Assembly: GCA_029204225.1 (NCBI GenBank)
Contig: MU832185.1
Span: 18,936 to 82,935 of the forward strand
Origin: Diphasiastrum complanatum
Taxonomy: Eukaryota; Streptophyta; Lycopodiopsida; Lycopodiales; Lycopodiaceae
DNA length: 64,000 bases
Reading direction: 5' to 3'
Shown here in pieces: positions 21,243 to 33,509 of the stretch. The number at the start of each line of letters is the position of its first letter. The stretch's first letter is position 1. The notes under the pieces were generated by a model. That model was not told the origin of the DNA, made no database searches, and saw only the letters and a list, made by a program, of their open reading frames with translations. Position numbers and translations under genes: made by a program.

Positions 21243-23028
21243 CTCGACCACGCATATCTGTGCTGCGTCGTCAATCGTTCCTGCTCAGTTCTTCTGCTTT
21301 GGAGATAATTCTGAGAAGTACCAAAGCTTACTCCCTAGTGTCTCATCTCTGGTTCCCTGTATCGCATGCATCTGTGTATTCCACTGCTCGTCATTTTTCT
21401 GCCTTTTCATTTTAGCATCATGGATCATTTCTTTTCGGTTCTCCTTCTGAGACATGTTGGAGTCCTCAAGGCTCTGACTCCCTCCAAAGATTTAATCTCA
21501 TATGTGTTTCTCTTTCTCTCATGCAACTGTATTCTACTCATTGCTAATTCTTTTCTCACTTTTTGTACATTCAAGTGCTTTGGCTTTTCAGTCTTTGTGT
21601 TTCAAGGCTGAAAATTGACCAGCAGTAGAATGCGCGTGCATGAGAGAAAGGCGCGAAACACAGACCAGTTGAAAGAGAGTAAAATCATCCTCATTATCTA
21701 ATTCACTGTTCGAGGGAACATCTTCGTACCTAGCCATCTGCTTTTTCTGCTTCCTGGGAGTCAACTTCCTTGTCTTCGCCTGTGGGGTATATGACTCCGT
21801 CTCTAATTCAGGAGGTTTCGTCATTATAGTATTTTGCAAACAATATATCCTACCGAGGACAAGTTGCGATTGCGGTCGCTTTTGCAGTAGTCGGCTTTAG
21901 ATTGGGACTTCTCACGAGCGATGCTATTCATCTTACCTGCCTTTCCGTCAAAGTTATGTCTATATACACAAATTGCGATGGAGGCGTGAGGATTTCAGCA
22001 CTGGCCGTGAAGACCTAGATTTACAGCAGGTGATTGTGCAGGATAATCTTATTATTATAATTTATAATATGACGACATTCCATTTTCACACAGCTTTGCA
22101 TTAGGGGATCTGTACTCACATAGCAAGTTATTGACTTCAGAGTCGTCAAAAGTTATCTTCAGGACCAGGAAGTCAAAAGAAAATCAACCTGTGTAGCGTG
22201 AGCTAATCGTAGAATTTGAGAGCGTTTGCATAAGAGCGTTAGTTCTTCAAAGTTATAATCGACAAGGCACCTATGATCTGATCAAACATCAGAATTTATG
22301 AGTGCTGGTCAATTGTATCTTGGTTGTTTTCTGGAAGCCGGTATGATAGCTATAAAGGGCACTGCGAGATTTCCTAATAACGAGTAGAATTCAGTAATTT
22401 ATCTACCTAGCATTAGCAACGGGAGCATAGTAGTTTGGAAAGTACAACGTACTTATAATGCAAGAATTTCAGATGAGAGAAAAACAATGGTGGTGAGTTC
22501 ACACAGACAAGAATCATCGTCCACTAAACTAGTCTACTTGAAGGGGATTCCAAGTAAAACATAGAATAGTCCCATCGTCCAGAAGATATTTTCTGAATAC
22601 TGACTACAGTTCTATAGTTCCTGTAACTTTAATAATGAGAGAGGCCACGAAAATTTTCTAAGGTTAAATCGATAGCTTCTTTCCAATAATTTGTTGACCA
22701 GTCTGCAGAGCAGTGCAGACTACCAGGACAAGCAACATTAAATCTCTAGAAACCAAAAGTTTTACATCCTTTGATTTGTAAAGATACTCAGGTTGTGATA
22801 AGGAGATACGTCTCACGATAAATAATGCAATACTGACGTGTAAGGATTTCAGCAAAGAGAGGTAAGTTTTCCGAAGTTGAGGTTTCTTCCGTATCTTCTG
22901 CATTTTAGTAATGACGTAACGGAATAGGAGGATCTTAGCTAACAGTGTAAGTTCAGTTGGTAAGATTATCCAACAAATCGCTTGAACAGCTTCTTATCCC
23001 TTTGTTTGTTTTGTCTATCATTTCACAG
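21243..23028 (+). other. Possible 5' leader/intron of the 5-phosphatase gene
   Basis: No protein family is recognisable. Bases 21243-21420 are C/T-rich with a Ser-rich frame lacking an ATG. A run TTTGTTTGTTTTGTCTATCATTTCACAG ends at 23028 and is a good polypyrimidine tract plus acceptor, so an upstream intron very likely ends here. Confidence 0.4.
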
Positions 23029-23058
23029 GACGTAACAATTTTTGGCATCGCCTTCAAG

Positions 23059-23996
23059 ATGCCTAGTGAGATCAACAAGAAAATTGAGGTAAATCAGCTA
23101 TTCTTTGTGAAAATGATCAAAATTAAGAGTTTAAAAAATTTATCATCCTCCTGAAAGATGACAATCATGGAAAATGCGTGAACTAAATGAGGCTTTTATT
23201 TCTCATTTTAACAGAGTAGAGTATAATCCATAGAAAATCCCTTTGCTGCTTGTGTTACTGTTTTCAGGAAGTTACAAGATCATTTTGAACAGTTACCAAT
23301 CAGTGCTAATATATTTAACAGCCTTGCGTACGTATATTATTCGCATTTTTACGCCTCATTATGTAGGGCAATATCAATCTTTAGCTTTCTACACGATCGA
23401 GAATTGGTTTTTGATGAGACTCATCACTTCATCGAATTTTTTTAATAATGAGTTGCTGGATGTCTGCAGAAGGTAAAGAAGTGGCTGAGCGTAAGCTCGT
23501 ATGAATTCAGAGCAGATGCGCAGGATATTGAAGCAAAGAGTGGCTCTGAAGGTGTACTTCTCAGCCTTAGCCAAAAATCCAGCTTAAAATAAGATAGTCC
23601 CGATTAAACTTTCAGACGTTTATCTCGCGGGAGCGTATCTAGTTGGCCATCGACTAAATCCAAGCTAACAATCTGTTTTGTGAAAGAACAGAACTTTTTT
23701 CACTCTTTTCTAACTCCTTTTTAAAAGTAAAAACTTGGACACTGCACTTGCTCTTACCTCTATCATAGGTTGGGTCCATATCCTTGTAGGAACTAGGCCT
23801 CCTAATATTCCATTTGCTTGTTTTCATTACGATCTCTCTCTCTCTCTCTCCATCCACCCACCCACCTACCTCTCTCTCCATCCATCCATCCACCCACCTA
23901 CCTGTCTCCTATCTCTCCAGGAACTAGCCCCCTAAAATTCCATTTGCTTGTTTTCATTACCACTTCTCTTTCTCTTTCTTTCTTTCTTTCTTTGTT

Positions 23997-24036
<40 letters not shown>

Positions 24037-26362
24037 CGTCTCCTATCTCGTGGCATATCTCAACTATGTCATATGTTTTCTATTTCATTAAGAGTGGACA
24101 TAACTACGAGTTAACTTCATTCTATTTTAATGGCTTTTTCCTTTACCATGATTGTAATTTTTCTTCTTGTTAGTCTTTTCATGTACTTACTTGAGGTGGG
24201 TCCATCCCCATGCTAGTAAAAGTGAAACTCTTGTTGTTTTAGAAAAAGGGAGCCTATGAAAATTTGTCCTAGGAAACAAAAAGGTGTCTCTCCTACAACT
24301 CGAGTGTTTGATTGATGCCACCTCAATCATGTAAGTCCTTTTTTACCTTTTTACACACACACACGCACTCACCACACAACTCCCCCCTCCCCGTTTGACA
24401 AACGGATTGAAGCATCAACTTCCGAGCTGTAGAGGATAAGGCAATGTGTAGTGCAACACAGAAAGCCATATGGTTGAGGCAAATCTTGGATGACGTTGGC
24501 ATGAAACAGGAAAATCCCACGATTATACATAGCGACAGTCAGAGTGGCATTCAGTTGGCAAAGAATCCAGTGTTTTATGCGAGAACCAAACACATCGAGA
24601 TTCAGTATCACTTTATACGTGAGAGGCTGCTGAGTCGGGAAATTAATGTTGTTCATTGTAGTACAGATGAGCAACTAGCTGACATTTTCACTAAGCCAAT
24701 TATTAGGGAAAAGTTTGATAAGTCTAGATCAAAGCTTTCTGTATTTAAAGTTTGTTAACTTTGATGCTATATATATGGCTGTATAAAAAGTACTGTGTTA
24801 CTATACTATGGGTCCTATCAGTGGATAAGGACTAGTTGGCCTCGCCACGAGGCGAGTCAACGGGACACGCATCCCGTCAACGGCAACCTGGGCCATGCAT
24901 GGGTTGCCATAGTGAAAAACTATATGTACAGTGTATTTTGATTTTGAGAAATACAATTGCTACGTGAACTTGGAGTGAAGAGTGCTTTCTGTCCGTGTTA
25001 CTGTGTTGCATGATCTGTAATCCTGTTTGGAGCAAATTCTAAGTAAGAAGTGGCCAACGCCTACCGATATACGTTGATTGCAATCTTTCTTAGGCTTTTG
25101 TAGGTTCTACTGACGCTTTGTTAGGAATTATTTCTAGATAGCTGCTCCTCTAACGTACCAGTTACGAAAAAACAACATTGTAGTTCGGTGGGATGCTGAA
25201 GCTCAGCATAGTTTTGAGAACTTGAAGGAGTCGGTGGCCATGACTCCAGTCCTCAAAATTATGGATAACAAAAAGCGTTTGACCTAGAGACAGATGCAAG
25301 TGGCAGTGCCGTAGGTGCAGTGTTGATTGGCACAGAGTTTTATGTGTACACAGATCATATACTTTAAAGTGTTTTGCACTCAGTCAAATTTGAACCCCCC
25401 GCCAAGCTTGGTGGGCCAAGCTGATGTAGGAATTTCATTTGGAAATTTGCTTCCGAAAGAGGGAAGGAAAATGTGGTCGCTGATGCACTATCGTTGGTAC
25501 GCCTTGCCTATAGTTGACAGTGATCTCATGGAGGAGATCAAGAGGGCTCATCAAAAAGACCACACATTGTCAGTGTGTGTGGCCATTCTCCATATGCATG
25601 CAAGTTAGTCGACCAAGCGGAAGAGTCAGCCTCGCTGTCGCTTCTATAGAGGAACACACCAATACTTATTTGACATACATCGTGAAGGAAGGTATGTTGT
25701 TGAGAAACAAAAAATTATTAGTGCCAGACGTCAAAGATCTTCACCATAAGATACTTCATGAATGCCATGATAGTCCCTGCGCAGGGCACCCTGATATTGA
25801 TAAGACTAGTGAACTTTTAAGAAGACATTATTTCTGGCCACGTTTGCAGCGAGATGTAAGAGAGTACGTCCAGCGTTGCACAACTTGTCAAGTGAACAAG
25901 GCCGAGAGAGTAAGTCCTCCGGGCTTGTTACATCCACTTGAGATACCTATAGGAAGGTGGGAAAGCATCTTATGGATTTTATTATTGGGCTACCCAAGAC
26001 CCAGAAGGGATTAAATTCCATTATGGTAGTGGTAGACAGGTTTTCCAAGATGGCTCACTTCATCGCAACGACCAAGAAGTTCCATTTGAGCTCAATTATG
26101 GTTTCAGGCCACTCAGTCCTGCAATCATAGGGATTCTGCATAGGGTACCTAGCATTGTAGAGTTTTTGACTAAGATGCAGTAGAAGCTAGAGATTGCAAC
26201 TCTCTACATAGGGACCACTTGTGCACACTTTCTCTTTCTAAAATGTGAGGGCCACATATAAATTTTCTCTTTTTCCTCTCTCTCCCCAAGTGTGGAACAT
26301 CCAGTATTGGATTTCTCACAATCCAAACACCAGTTGCCATATTACAAATTAGAGTAAAAATC

Positions 26363-26417
<55 letters not shown>

Positions 26418-29400
26418 CAAGACCATCCATGCCATTCCACTCTTACTCCCTCTATTTAAAAATATGGGGACCATATACGACTTGTCTCTTTATCTCCTCT
26501 CTTTTCTAAAGTGCAGGGACCCGACGGAGCTCTAAGGCACGCATAGGCAACGTGCGTGCCTTTGAGCCTAGTGCAGTGTGCCTTATAGCACCGCTGCACG
26601 GGCCCTACCCGTGTGGACACATGGCTAAGAAAAATTGTCTATGCCACCAACGCACACTCTGTACCAATGGGACCAATATTTGGGCACCCCAAAATCCTAA
26701 GGCACTAGTGCCAAACTTCATGGGCACCATCACACGCTCCTGAGCATTGAGAGCACCAACAAGACCTTTTTCCCAAGCACCAGCACCGAATTTTCAAGCA
26801 CCCAAAAATTCCCAAGCACCAATGCATGCTCCTGCACTGAAGTGTTTCAGTATGAACTTATGAGCCACTGATTCATTTTCTGATTATGGGATATATTTTT
26901 GGCCTGGCCGAAGCGTCACTTCATCAAAAAAGGCTAAGCATGCGACATTGCGTGCTCCTTAGATATGAGGGTGGGGACTACCCATCCTCTTTATGTGGAA
27001 CCAATGACTTCTTGTTTATGGCATGTTTTATGATTCATAAAAGTTTATGATCTATTTTATGGAATATGGCTACATAAAAACATACTTACGGCCTCAACCA
27101 AAAAGATTTTTGTCCACAAATTAATGCACTTCACAAATACAAGAGGAATCCTTTACCTTCAAAGTTTCTTTTATTCTGTTACACGTAAAATCAGTTTTCA
27201 AATTTTTACAAAGAAAACTGAGCGCCTCACATAACATAATTCGTGGGGCAAATTTTTTTACATGCACCTTCCGGACTTCGGAAGGTGCAAGGTGCACACT
27301 AGAAAATTTACTTTTTTTTACACGCACCTTTCGGGAGTTGCGTGTAAAAAAATTTTACCTGAAAAAAACAAGAAAAAAGAATGTGAAAACAGATTTCACG
27401 GTAGGCAAGGGCCGGCTCCTGGGCCCTTCTGCCCGCGCTCTGGCGCACAGCCTTCCGGGGTGGAAGGGCCTCGGAGCCTGACCTTCCCCCCTCCCCCGTC
27501 CCCCCTCCCCCCCTTAACAAAGTTTAGACGAGTGTTTTAAGGTTCTTTTCTGAGGTTAGAGGCTGTAATATTCTACTTTCTGCAACACCGTTTTTCCTTG
27601 TTGATCGTGACTGTCTTTGATAACAGAGGGAACATGCAAAATTTGGAAGGGAGGCCAGTCGGAAAATTTATTCACCGAGGACATAGATAGGCATGAGTAC
27701 CGGTAAATTGCTTCATCCAACGAATTCACTGAAAAACATGACGCACTACATTGTGAACTAGATCATGTGACCTCATTTGCTTGGTATGTTATCCTTTCAA
27801 TTTTGTATTGAGCAGGATTTTTGTCGGGACTTGGAATGTTGCTGGGCTCCGTCCTGGAGATGATGTGTGTCTGGAGAAATGGCTTGACATGAAAGAGCCT
27901 GCTGATATCTACGTAGTAGGGTGAGTTATTTTCTGTGCTCCCTCATGTCAATGCATAAAACAGTCTTTCGGTTTTTCCAACCTTTCATTCAAACCTTCCA
28001 TCTTTCAGCACTTTCTTATACCACCATTTTTTCACCGATCTTGTTCTAATCCAATTTCTTAAAAGCATGGCTTTCTTCAGGTTTTTGGGACTAGGACATT
28101 TAACGCATGCAATGTAACAATTTGCGTGAAAGGAACAGAATATCGTCATTCCACTTGACATGATATCTGATATTCATTTGCTAAAGCTTTTTGTGTAGAA
28201 ATAGAATTCTTAAATGCTGCATGCTTAATGTGAAGGTTTCAGGAAATTGTCCCATTGAACGCTGGGAATGTAATATGTGTCAAGGACGATGGTTCATCTG
28301 CCGAGTGGGAAGCACTTATTCATAGGACATTGAACCCAGAAGCTGATGATTACAACAAAAGGAGTTTAAGGTTAGCTTTTCTGCTGAAACTGGGTGTCGA
28401 AAGAACAATACTCATTCATGGTTACAGAACAAGCCGCTGGTGTAGACAGAGATGGACAATCACTGGTTTATAAGAATCTTCCACCAATTCAATTTTGACA
28501 GGTGGCAAAGAATGAAAAGATCACGGCGGGAGCTTCGAAATAGCTCTGTTGTACCTCAGTATGGTCACTTTGAAAGGCCGGTCCAATTAAACGGAACCCC
28601 TGAATGCTACGTCCTTGTAGCGAGCAAGCAGATGGTAGGCATTTTCTTGACTGTTTGGATTCGTCGAAATCTTTGTGAAGCCGTTCGGAGCGTGAGAGTA
28701 TCTTGTGTGGGCTGTGGACTTATGGGTTTCCTTGGTAATAAGGTGAGTAATTCGTTTTGGTGGTCAATTTGTATGTGAGAAGTTACCCTTATCTTAGATA
28801 TCATAAATATTCAAGATCAACCTGCAGGACTTTCACTGCTGTTTTGAAAGTTATTTTACCTGGTAGTGACATAGTTGTCTCTAAAATATGTCTTTCAAAT
28901 CATAGCAAAACATCCAAATTTGACCTCGAGGATCACATAAGTTTTGTTCTTCTTGGTACTAAAGGACCTAATATTATCGAAAAGTCTATTTCCGTCAAAT
29001 GAGCTGTTGTATGTGGCCAAAACAGGGTGCTATCTCTTTCAGCATGTTATTGCATCAGACCAGTTTTTGCTTCATTTGTACACATCTCACATCTGGAGAA
29101 AAGCAAGGGGATGAGCTTCGCAGGAATGCAGATGTTGCAGAGATCTTGCGTAGAACTTACTTTGCTGCTCGAGCGCATCATTCAGGGGGGAAATATTCCC
29201 CGCGAAGAATTTTGGCACATGAGTAAGTGACATGTCTGTTAAGTTAAAAGCCAAAATAGAAAGTCTGTTAAGTGATACTTAGTTAAGACCGGCATAAAAA
29301 TCTTTGTATATATTGTGAACCAGGAAAGTGATATGGTTTGGAGATCTGAACTACCGCTTGGTCCTGAATAACAATGCCACAATGGAACTGCTCGGAAAGG

Positions 29401-30852
29401 GAAGTTTGGAGTCTTTGTTGGAAAATGACCAGGTATACTCAACACTGTCAGCTTGGAGCAGAGTGTTGTATCCAAGATGGCAAGAGCAAAGTCACAAGGG
29501 CTTACATAACCAACAAGAAACATGTGAACTGTGAAATTTGTAAGAAAATTTACGATGCAAACTTTTCTCCTTCTGCTTGATATAAGCTCAGATATAAGCT
29601 CAGCTCAGTCTCATTGATCTGGAAGCTATGATCTGACTTATGCCTCGATGTTTGTGTTTTCTATCAACTATCACCTGAGAATTTTTTCTTGTATGTCCCT
29701 TCCCAATGTCCCATCCTCGCAGGTGGAATTGAACTTAAAACCTTGATCTTAATGCAGAAAGGGGATAATTTTTTAACGAGTGTCCTTTCCTATCCGTACA
29801 TATGGAATTGGATATAGAACTTTGAAGTTTAGATGGGAGATACACTGATACTGATTACCGGACGAAGATACAGTGATACTGATTACCGGAAGAAGATGAT
29901 GCTTTTATTTTCTCTTGAAAGACCTTTGGTGTCTTTGATTGGAGTTGAAGCCCAGGGGCCACAGGCAAATTTATTTGTAGTGAGACAAGGGTAGGTGCAT
30001 AGTCGCCAGTTCTGAAATAGAATCCATCTTGGCAGTGCATCTTGGCAGTGTTCGGGAAAGTCGGCATTCTTAAGGAATGGAACCGACATCTTTTTCCAAA
30101 AATCGACAATTGCAAAATTTTGTAGGATATTTTACGTGATAAATTTAAGATTTTATAGAGGAAAATCGGCAAGTAGAAGCATATCCCTTGTCAGTAGCCG
30201 GAATACTCCTTAAGATACGGGATTTTTGAGGGAAACCTCAAAAAAACTGCATCTTGGAATGACGTTCCAAACAAAGTCTATTTTGGAATACAACTTACAA
30301 TTTTGTATTTAATGTATCTTTTCCATTTTATTTACTAGTGAAACAGAGGAAACTACATTGGGCTGCATTCAATAGATTGTTCAGACACTAAAGAACCATT
30401 TTTACATTGCATTTTGAAGGGACTAAATCATTCTAAAATTCAAAAGAATATTGATTCAAACATTAATGAAACACAAACAAAAATGGGATTGAGATGTCCA
30501 AATTTTGTCTAAAGGTTTTTGAGGCCCCATGATCCCAAAAGGAGTTTACCTCAAAAACTGTTATTCCAAAATTGTTTTGAGTGACGAGATTTATTTTGAA
30601 GGAACAAAGCAATCTAATTTTTTGTTTTTTTTTTGTTTTAACATTTGAACATATAAGATTGAACGTTCCAAACCAAAGGCTTTGGAAATAGGTATTTTGC
30701 TAGGAACTATGTTGCATTGTTGGCATGGCTCAGGGTCCCAACAACCAATTGGTGGATGCTTATTCTACTGGAATCACCCCATCTCCTAGGCATCAAGGAA
30801 ATGGCCATTTATGAGAGGGGTGGGCTATTTGTAGCCCAAACACACCTATCAT

Positions 30853-30923
<71 letters not shown>

Positions 30924-33031
30924 ATAATTCATCATACCTATTATGGGTCCTAGATTGAGATTTTACCATGTGGTGGCATTATTCCTCAAGATCTCTTCTT
31001 TTGTGTGAATTTCATGTTTTCCTTAGAAGCGTTTCTCTCTAGGAATCACGACTATTTTCTAACTAAATGGAGAACTTAGCTCTAAGAGAAGAGAAGAGCT
31101 CAGAACTGAGAGATAAGCACCATCGTGGGGGATGTTGGAAGAGGTGGGCCAAGACTGCAAGTGCTCCGATGCATGTGTTTCCTCACTATCTGAGAGTGTT
31201 CATTGTTTCACAATGATTTGGTTCCATCAACTGATCGGGTTGGTTGTATAGTGGGCCATTCAGTCCACTAACCTGGAAGGAAGGTTTTTGTTTGTGATGA
31301 CACTTTCAGCTATGAGATTTTTTTGGGCTTGCCAAAAACCTATAATCCATTGAGAAAAGCCTACAAAATTTTTATTTCATCTTTCAAGAAATGCTTTGTA
31401 TGTTATCAAAACCTACATGTTTGAGCGTTTTATAGGTTAGGAGTCTATCATATATCAAATTCTAGGTTTTTGTTTTTACATAAATTGGTTATCGTAATTA
31501 AATGAAAAATGTTCTTTTAAAATTCTAGAAATAATTAGTTTGGTTCTAGGCTCTAACACATTTTTTGCTTGGCCCATGAAAAAGTTTTAAGCTAGTGCAT
31601 GCTATTTTAGCCTCTTATTTATTCATAAAGTCCATAAAATGTTTAAGATGAATCAAAATGCACAAATTAAACATTTTGATATTCTTCATTGCATCTCCTA
31701 AAGTTGGAATCTACATGAAAAAGGGTAAATAAGATTATAAAGATTCAAGCCTTGATGAGAGATTTATTGTTTTTGAGCCTTCTCAATATAAAAATGTGAT
31801 AGGTTTTATGTGAAGTTGTAAAAAAGGTTCTCCTCAAGATTTTTTCGTACGTTACACAAATTGAATACACCTCTTGAAGCATAGTTGCAACTTGCATGGT
31901 TTAGCATTTACTATATAGGCTTTCTCAGTAGAGCCAGTCTAGAGGGAAGCAAACTTCCACCTTTTAGTTAAGATTTAAATCATAAAAGCACTTACCACCA
32001 TGCAGCTAAGTATGGAGCAAAAAGCTGGGCGTGTTTTTGCGAGCTGGAATGAGGGCGTGATAAATTTTGCTCCAACCTATAAATATTGCTTAAATTCCGA
32101 CTTTTACACGAGAGAAATTTTCAAGCATGGACAGACGTGCCGAACACCTGCTTGGTAAGATTTCACGAACCTATTTGCCTTGTTCTTGAGTTTACCAGGA
32201 AGTAAGATGCTCAGAACATATTTGAGTGATATTGGTTGTGCATTCTGAGCCAAGACATCTCTTTTGCAAACACCATTGAGATGTTTGTCATTTTTACCTG
32301 ATAGGACTTAGCTAAGAGGTTGATTAGTGGTGCTTACGGGCATAGCAGCTTATGATTCTTTAGTCGGCATTTTTTCTAGATAATTGACCTGCAACAAATA
32401 ATGCATGCTTAAAATTTCTGTCCAAACCTCATGTTATCAGACTGAAATCTTTGATGTTCCTTTGGAATCCTGGTACTCCAAACGACATTATAGTTAATTT
32501 ATCTTACGTGTCTAACTCATGTTGGTAATTCGATTCTTCACATCCCTAGCAAGTAACACATTAAACCTGTTTATCGGTGTGATTATATAGAGCAGGAACC
32601 TTTCACTTTCTGTAATTACAAGCATTCCCTTGAGTTACAAATGAGGGCACATTGCCTTTTTTTGCCAAGCAAAGTATATTCGATATGATTATGTCTATTG
32701 TGAAAAGTTTCATTCTTGATCTCGTTTCTGTGTCTTTCAAAATCAACCTTCCACGAAATCCTTACGTGCAATGAAATTTCTCTTGCATAATCATGTCTAC
32801 GTAGAGGGTGGTTAAATCAAAATTGGCAACAACGACCTCATTTAATTCAAATAGACAGATACCGATAGTTAAACGTTGCAGTGTCTTGACCATAGGTGTG
32901 ACCGAATTCTGTGGATTGGGAAAGGACTGAAGCAAATTGCGTATGGTAGATCAGAGTTGCGCTTTTCAGACCACCGGCCTGTAAGAGCAGTATTCCTTGC
33001 TGCGGTGCAGGTGGACTATTCCTCAGGTTAA
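23059..33031 (+). CDS. Plant inositol polyphosphate 5-phosphatase (type I-like), 10 exons, 419 aa
   Basis: Exons, read by eye: 23059-23088, 23470-23551, 27627-27702, 27816-27920, 28236-28370, 28502-28742, 29026-29222, 29324-29432, 32006-32154, 32896-33031. All introns are GT-AG and phases close exactly. The N-terminus has [15 protein letters not shown], like the short WL motif region of plant 5PTases. The catalytic domain follows: [10 protein letters not shown] (64-73), [12 protein letters not shown] (98-109, metal-binding Glu101), [31 protein letters not shown] (293-300), FAPTYKY (346-352), PAWCDRIL (373-380) and SDHRPV (399-404). Active-site residues are present. The enzyme would remove the 5-phosphate from PI(4,5)P2, PI(3,4,5)P3 or Ins(1,4,5)P3. 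It is shorter than most plant members. The start is the least certain part: the frame is open back to the acceptor at 23028, so an upstream exon may add residues. Confidence 0.9.
23789..24050. repeat. 131-bp tandem duplication with (CT)n and CATC/CTTT tracts
   Basis: AGGAACTAG.CC.CCTAA.ATTCC followed by TTTGCTTGTTTTCATTAC occurs at 23789 and again at 23920. Each copy then runs into a pyrimidine tract: (CT)n plus CATCCACC repeats in the first, CTTT then (CT)n to about 24034 in the second. Each ends in GTCTCCTATCTC. Confidence 0.8.
24400..24758 (+). pseudogene. Copia RNase H relic in intron 2
   Basis: From 24429 the frame reads [20 protein letters not shown], then [29 protein letters not shown] and [10 protein letters not shown], ending with a stop at 24756-24758. 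This is the C-terminal RNase H of a copia element, with SDSQS in place of the more usual DN.SA. The N-terminal part is missing. A TATA-containing stretch (24765-25130) follows and may be the LTR, but no borders are clear. Confidence 0.85.
25160..26100 (+). pseudogene. Ty3/gypsy RNase H and integrase relic in intron 2
   Basis: In order: [20 protein letters not shown] (RT-RNase H linker), [16 protein letters not shown] (RNase H), [12 protein letters not shown], then the integrase zinc-binding module with [29 protein letters not shown] and CTTCQVNK. The core start (LMDFI.GLPK, then [12 protein letters not shown]) lies in another frame. Stops and frameshifts break it, and it ends near 26100 after the first catalytic Asp of integrase. 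Confidence 0.88.
26364..26413. repeat. (CT)25 microsatellite
   Basis: Pure CT dinucleotides for 50 bp in intron 2, flanked by C/T-rich sequence. Confidence 0.95.
27250..27358. repeat. Paired hairpins, fold-back element in intron 2
   Basis: ACCTTCCG/CGGAAGGT form an 8-bp stem with a 5-nt loop at about 27267-27287. TTTTTTTACACGCA/TGCGTGTAAAAAAA form a 14-bp stem at about 27313-27352. The opening AAATTTTTTTACATGCACCTT is also an imperfect inverted match to the end of the segment (AAGGTGCGTGTAAA / TTTTACACGCA family), as in a small MITE-like fold-back. Confidence 0.55.
29433..32005 (+). other. Intron 8 of the 5-phosphatase gene
   Basis: A 2.6-kb intron with no recognisable retroelement coding sequence. 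It contains the direct repeat ATACTGATTACCGGA.GAAGATA around 29845-29895, where AGTGATACTGATTACCGG recurs, and a (CT)n tract at 30854-30920. The rest is AT-rich. Confidence 0.6.
30854..30920. repeat. (CT)n microsatellite
   Basis: About 33 CT repeats in intron 8. Confidence 0.95.
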
Positions 33032-33509
33032 GACTCATCTTGATGGATAGTCCAGAATATGCTTTAAGGAGCATGCCAATTTATTTTGAAACCCAGATAA
33101 GCAATTTGTTTGGGTACCCATGAGACCTCATAAGTAGTGCTAGTTGTCTAAAAGTTTTTGTTTATTGGATTCTATATTATTGCTTTGATCCTTTGACTTT
33201 TTTAGTCCAATGTATATATTTCTAAGCTTTCTTTTATTACATCATTAAAAGTAAATCTGCGAATAGATTTTAATCTCACAATTAGATGTTTGTTAAGGAA
33301 TATGCTTTAAGTTGAATTTGTGTGTCCAAGTGTCGTCCAAAAGTTGCAAAACGAGTTTGCACGTTGGTGTAATGCAATTGTAATTAGTGATATTAACCAA
33401 GTAGAAATACCAAATATAAATTCATCCTTGTGCATGTTAAGACCTACTTACAGCTGCCGCCATGAATTTTTAATGCAACAAAAAAGAGTTTTATGATTTA
33501 TGTGATGTT
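33032..33509 (+). other. 3' flank of the 5-phosphatase gene
   Basis: T-rich and AT-rich sequence after the stop codon. I see no perfect AATAAA close to the stop. AATATAAATTCAT near 33412 is a weak candidate. The solo LTR begins at 33510. Confidence 0.35.

Larger units (their letters stand above)
23552..27626 (+). other. Large intron 2 of the 5-phosphatase gene, filled with retroelement debris
   Basis: This 4.1-kb intron holds a 131-bp duplication with microsatellites, a copia RNase H relic, a gypsy RNase H/integrase relic, a (CT)n tract and a pair of hairpins. Both retroelement relics lie in the same orientation as the host gene. The 26420-27240 stretch has repeated CAAGCACC phrases but no gene. 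Confidence 0.7.

Noticed and set aside
21158-21415. 85-codon Ser/Arg-rich ORF resembling an organelle targeting peptide
   Set aside because: It lacks an ATG start and the composition follows from a C/T-rich leader; no downstream mature protein is attached.
22957-23058. Extending the 5-phosphatase start upstream within the open frame to 22957
   Set aside because: The open frame there starts at TTG, and a polypyrimidine tract with acceptor AG at 23028 shows that the sequence before it is intron.
27690-27692. GC donor (AG|GCATGA) for exon 3 of the 5-phosphatase
   Set aside because: A canonical GT donor 12 nt further on (CG|GTAAAT, exon end 27702) keeps the same phase and adds HEY before RIFVGTW, as in related plant enzymes.
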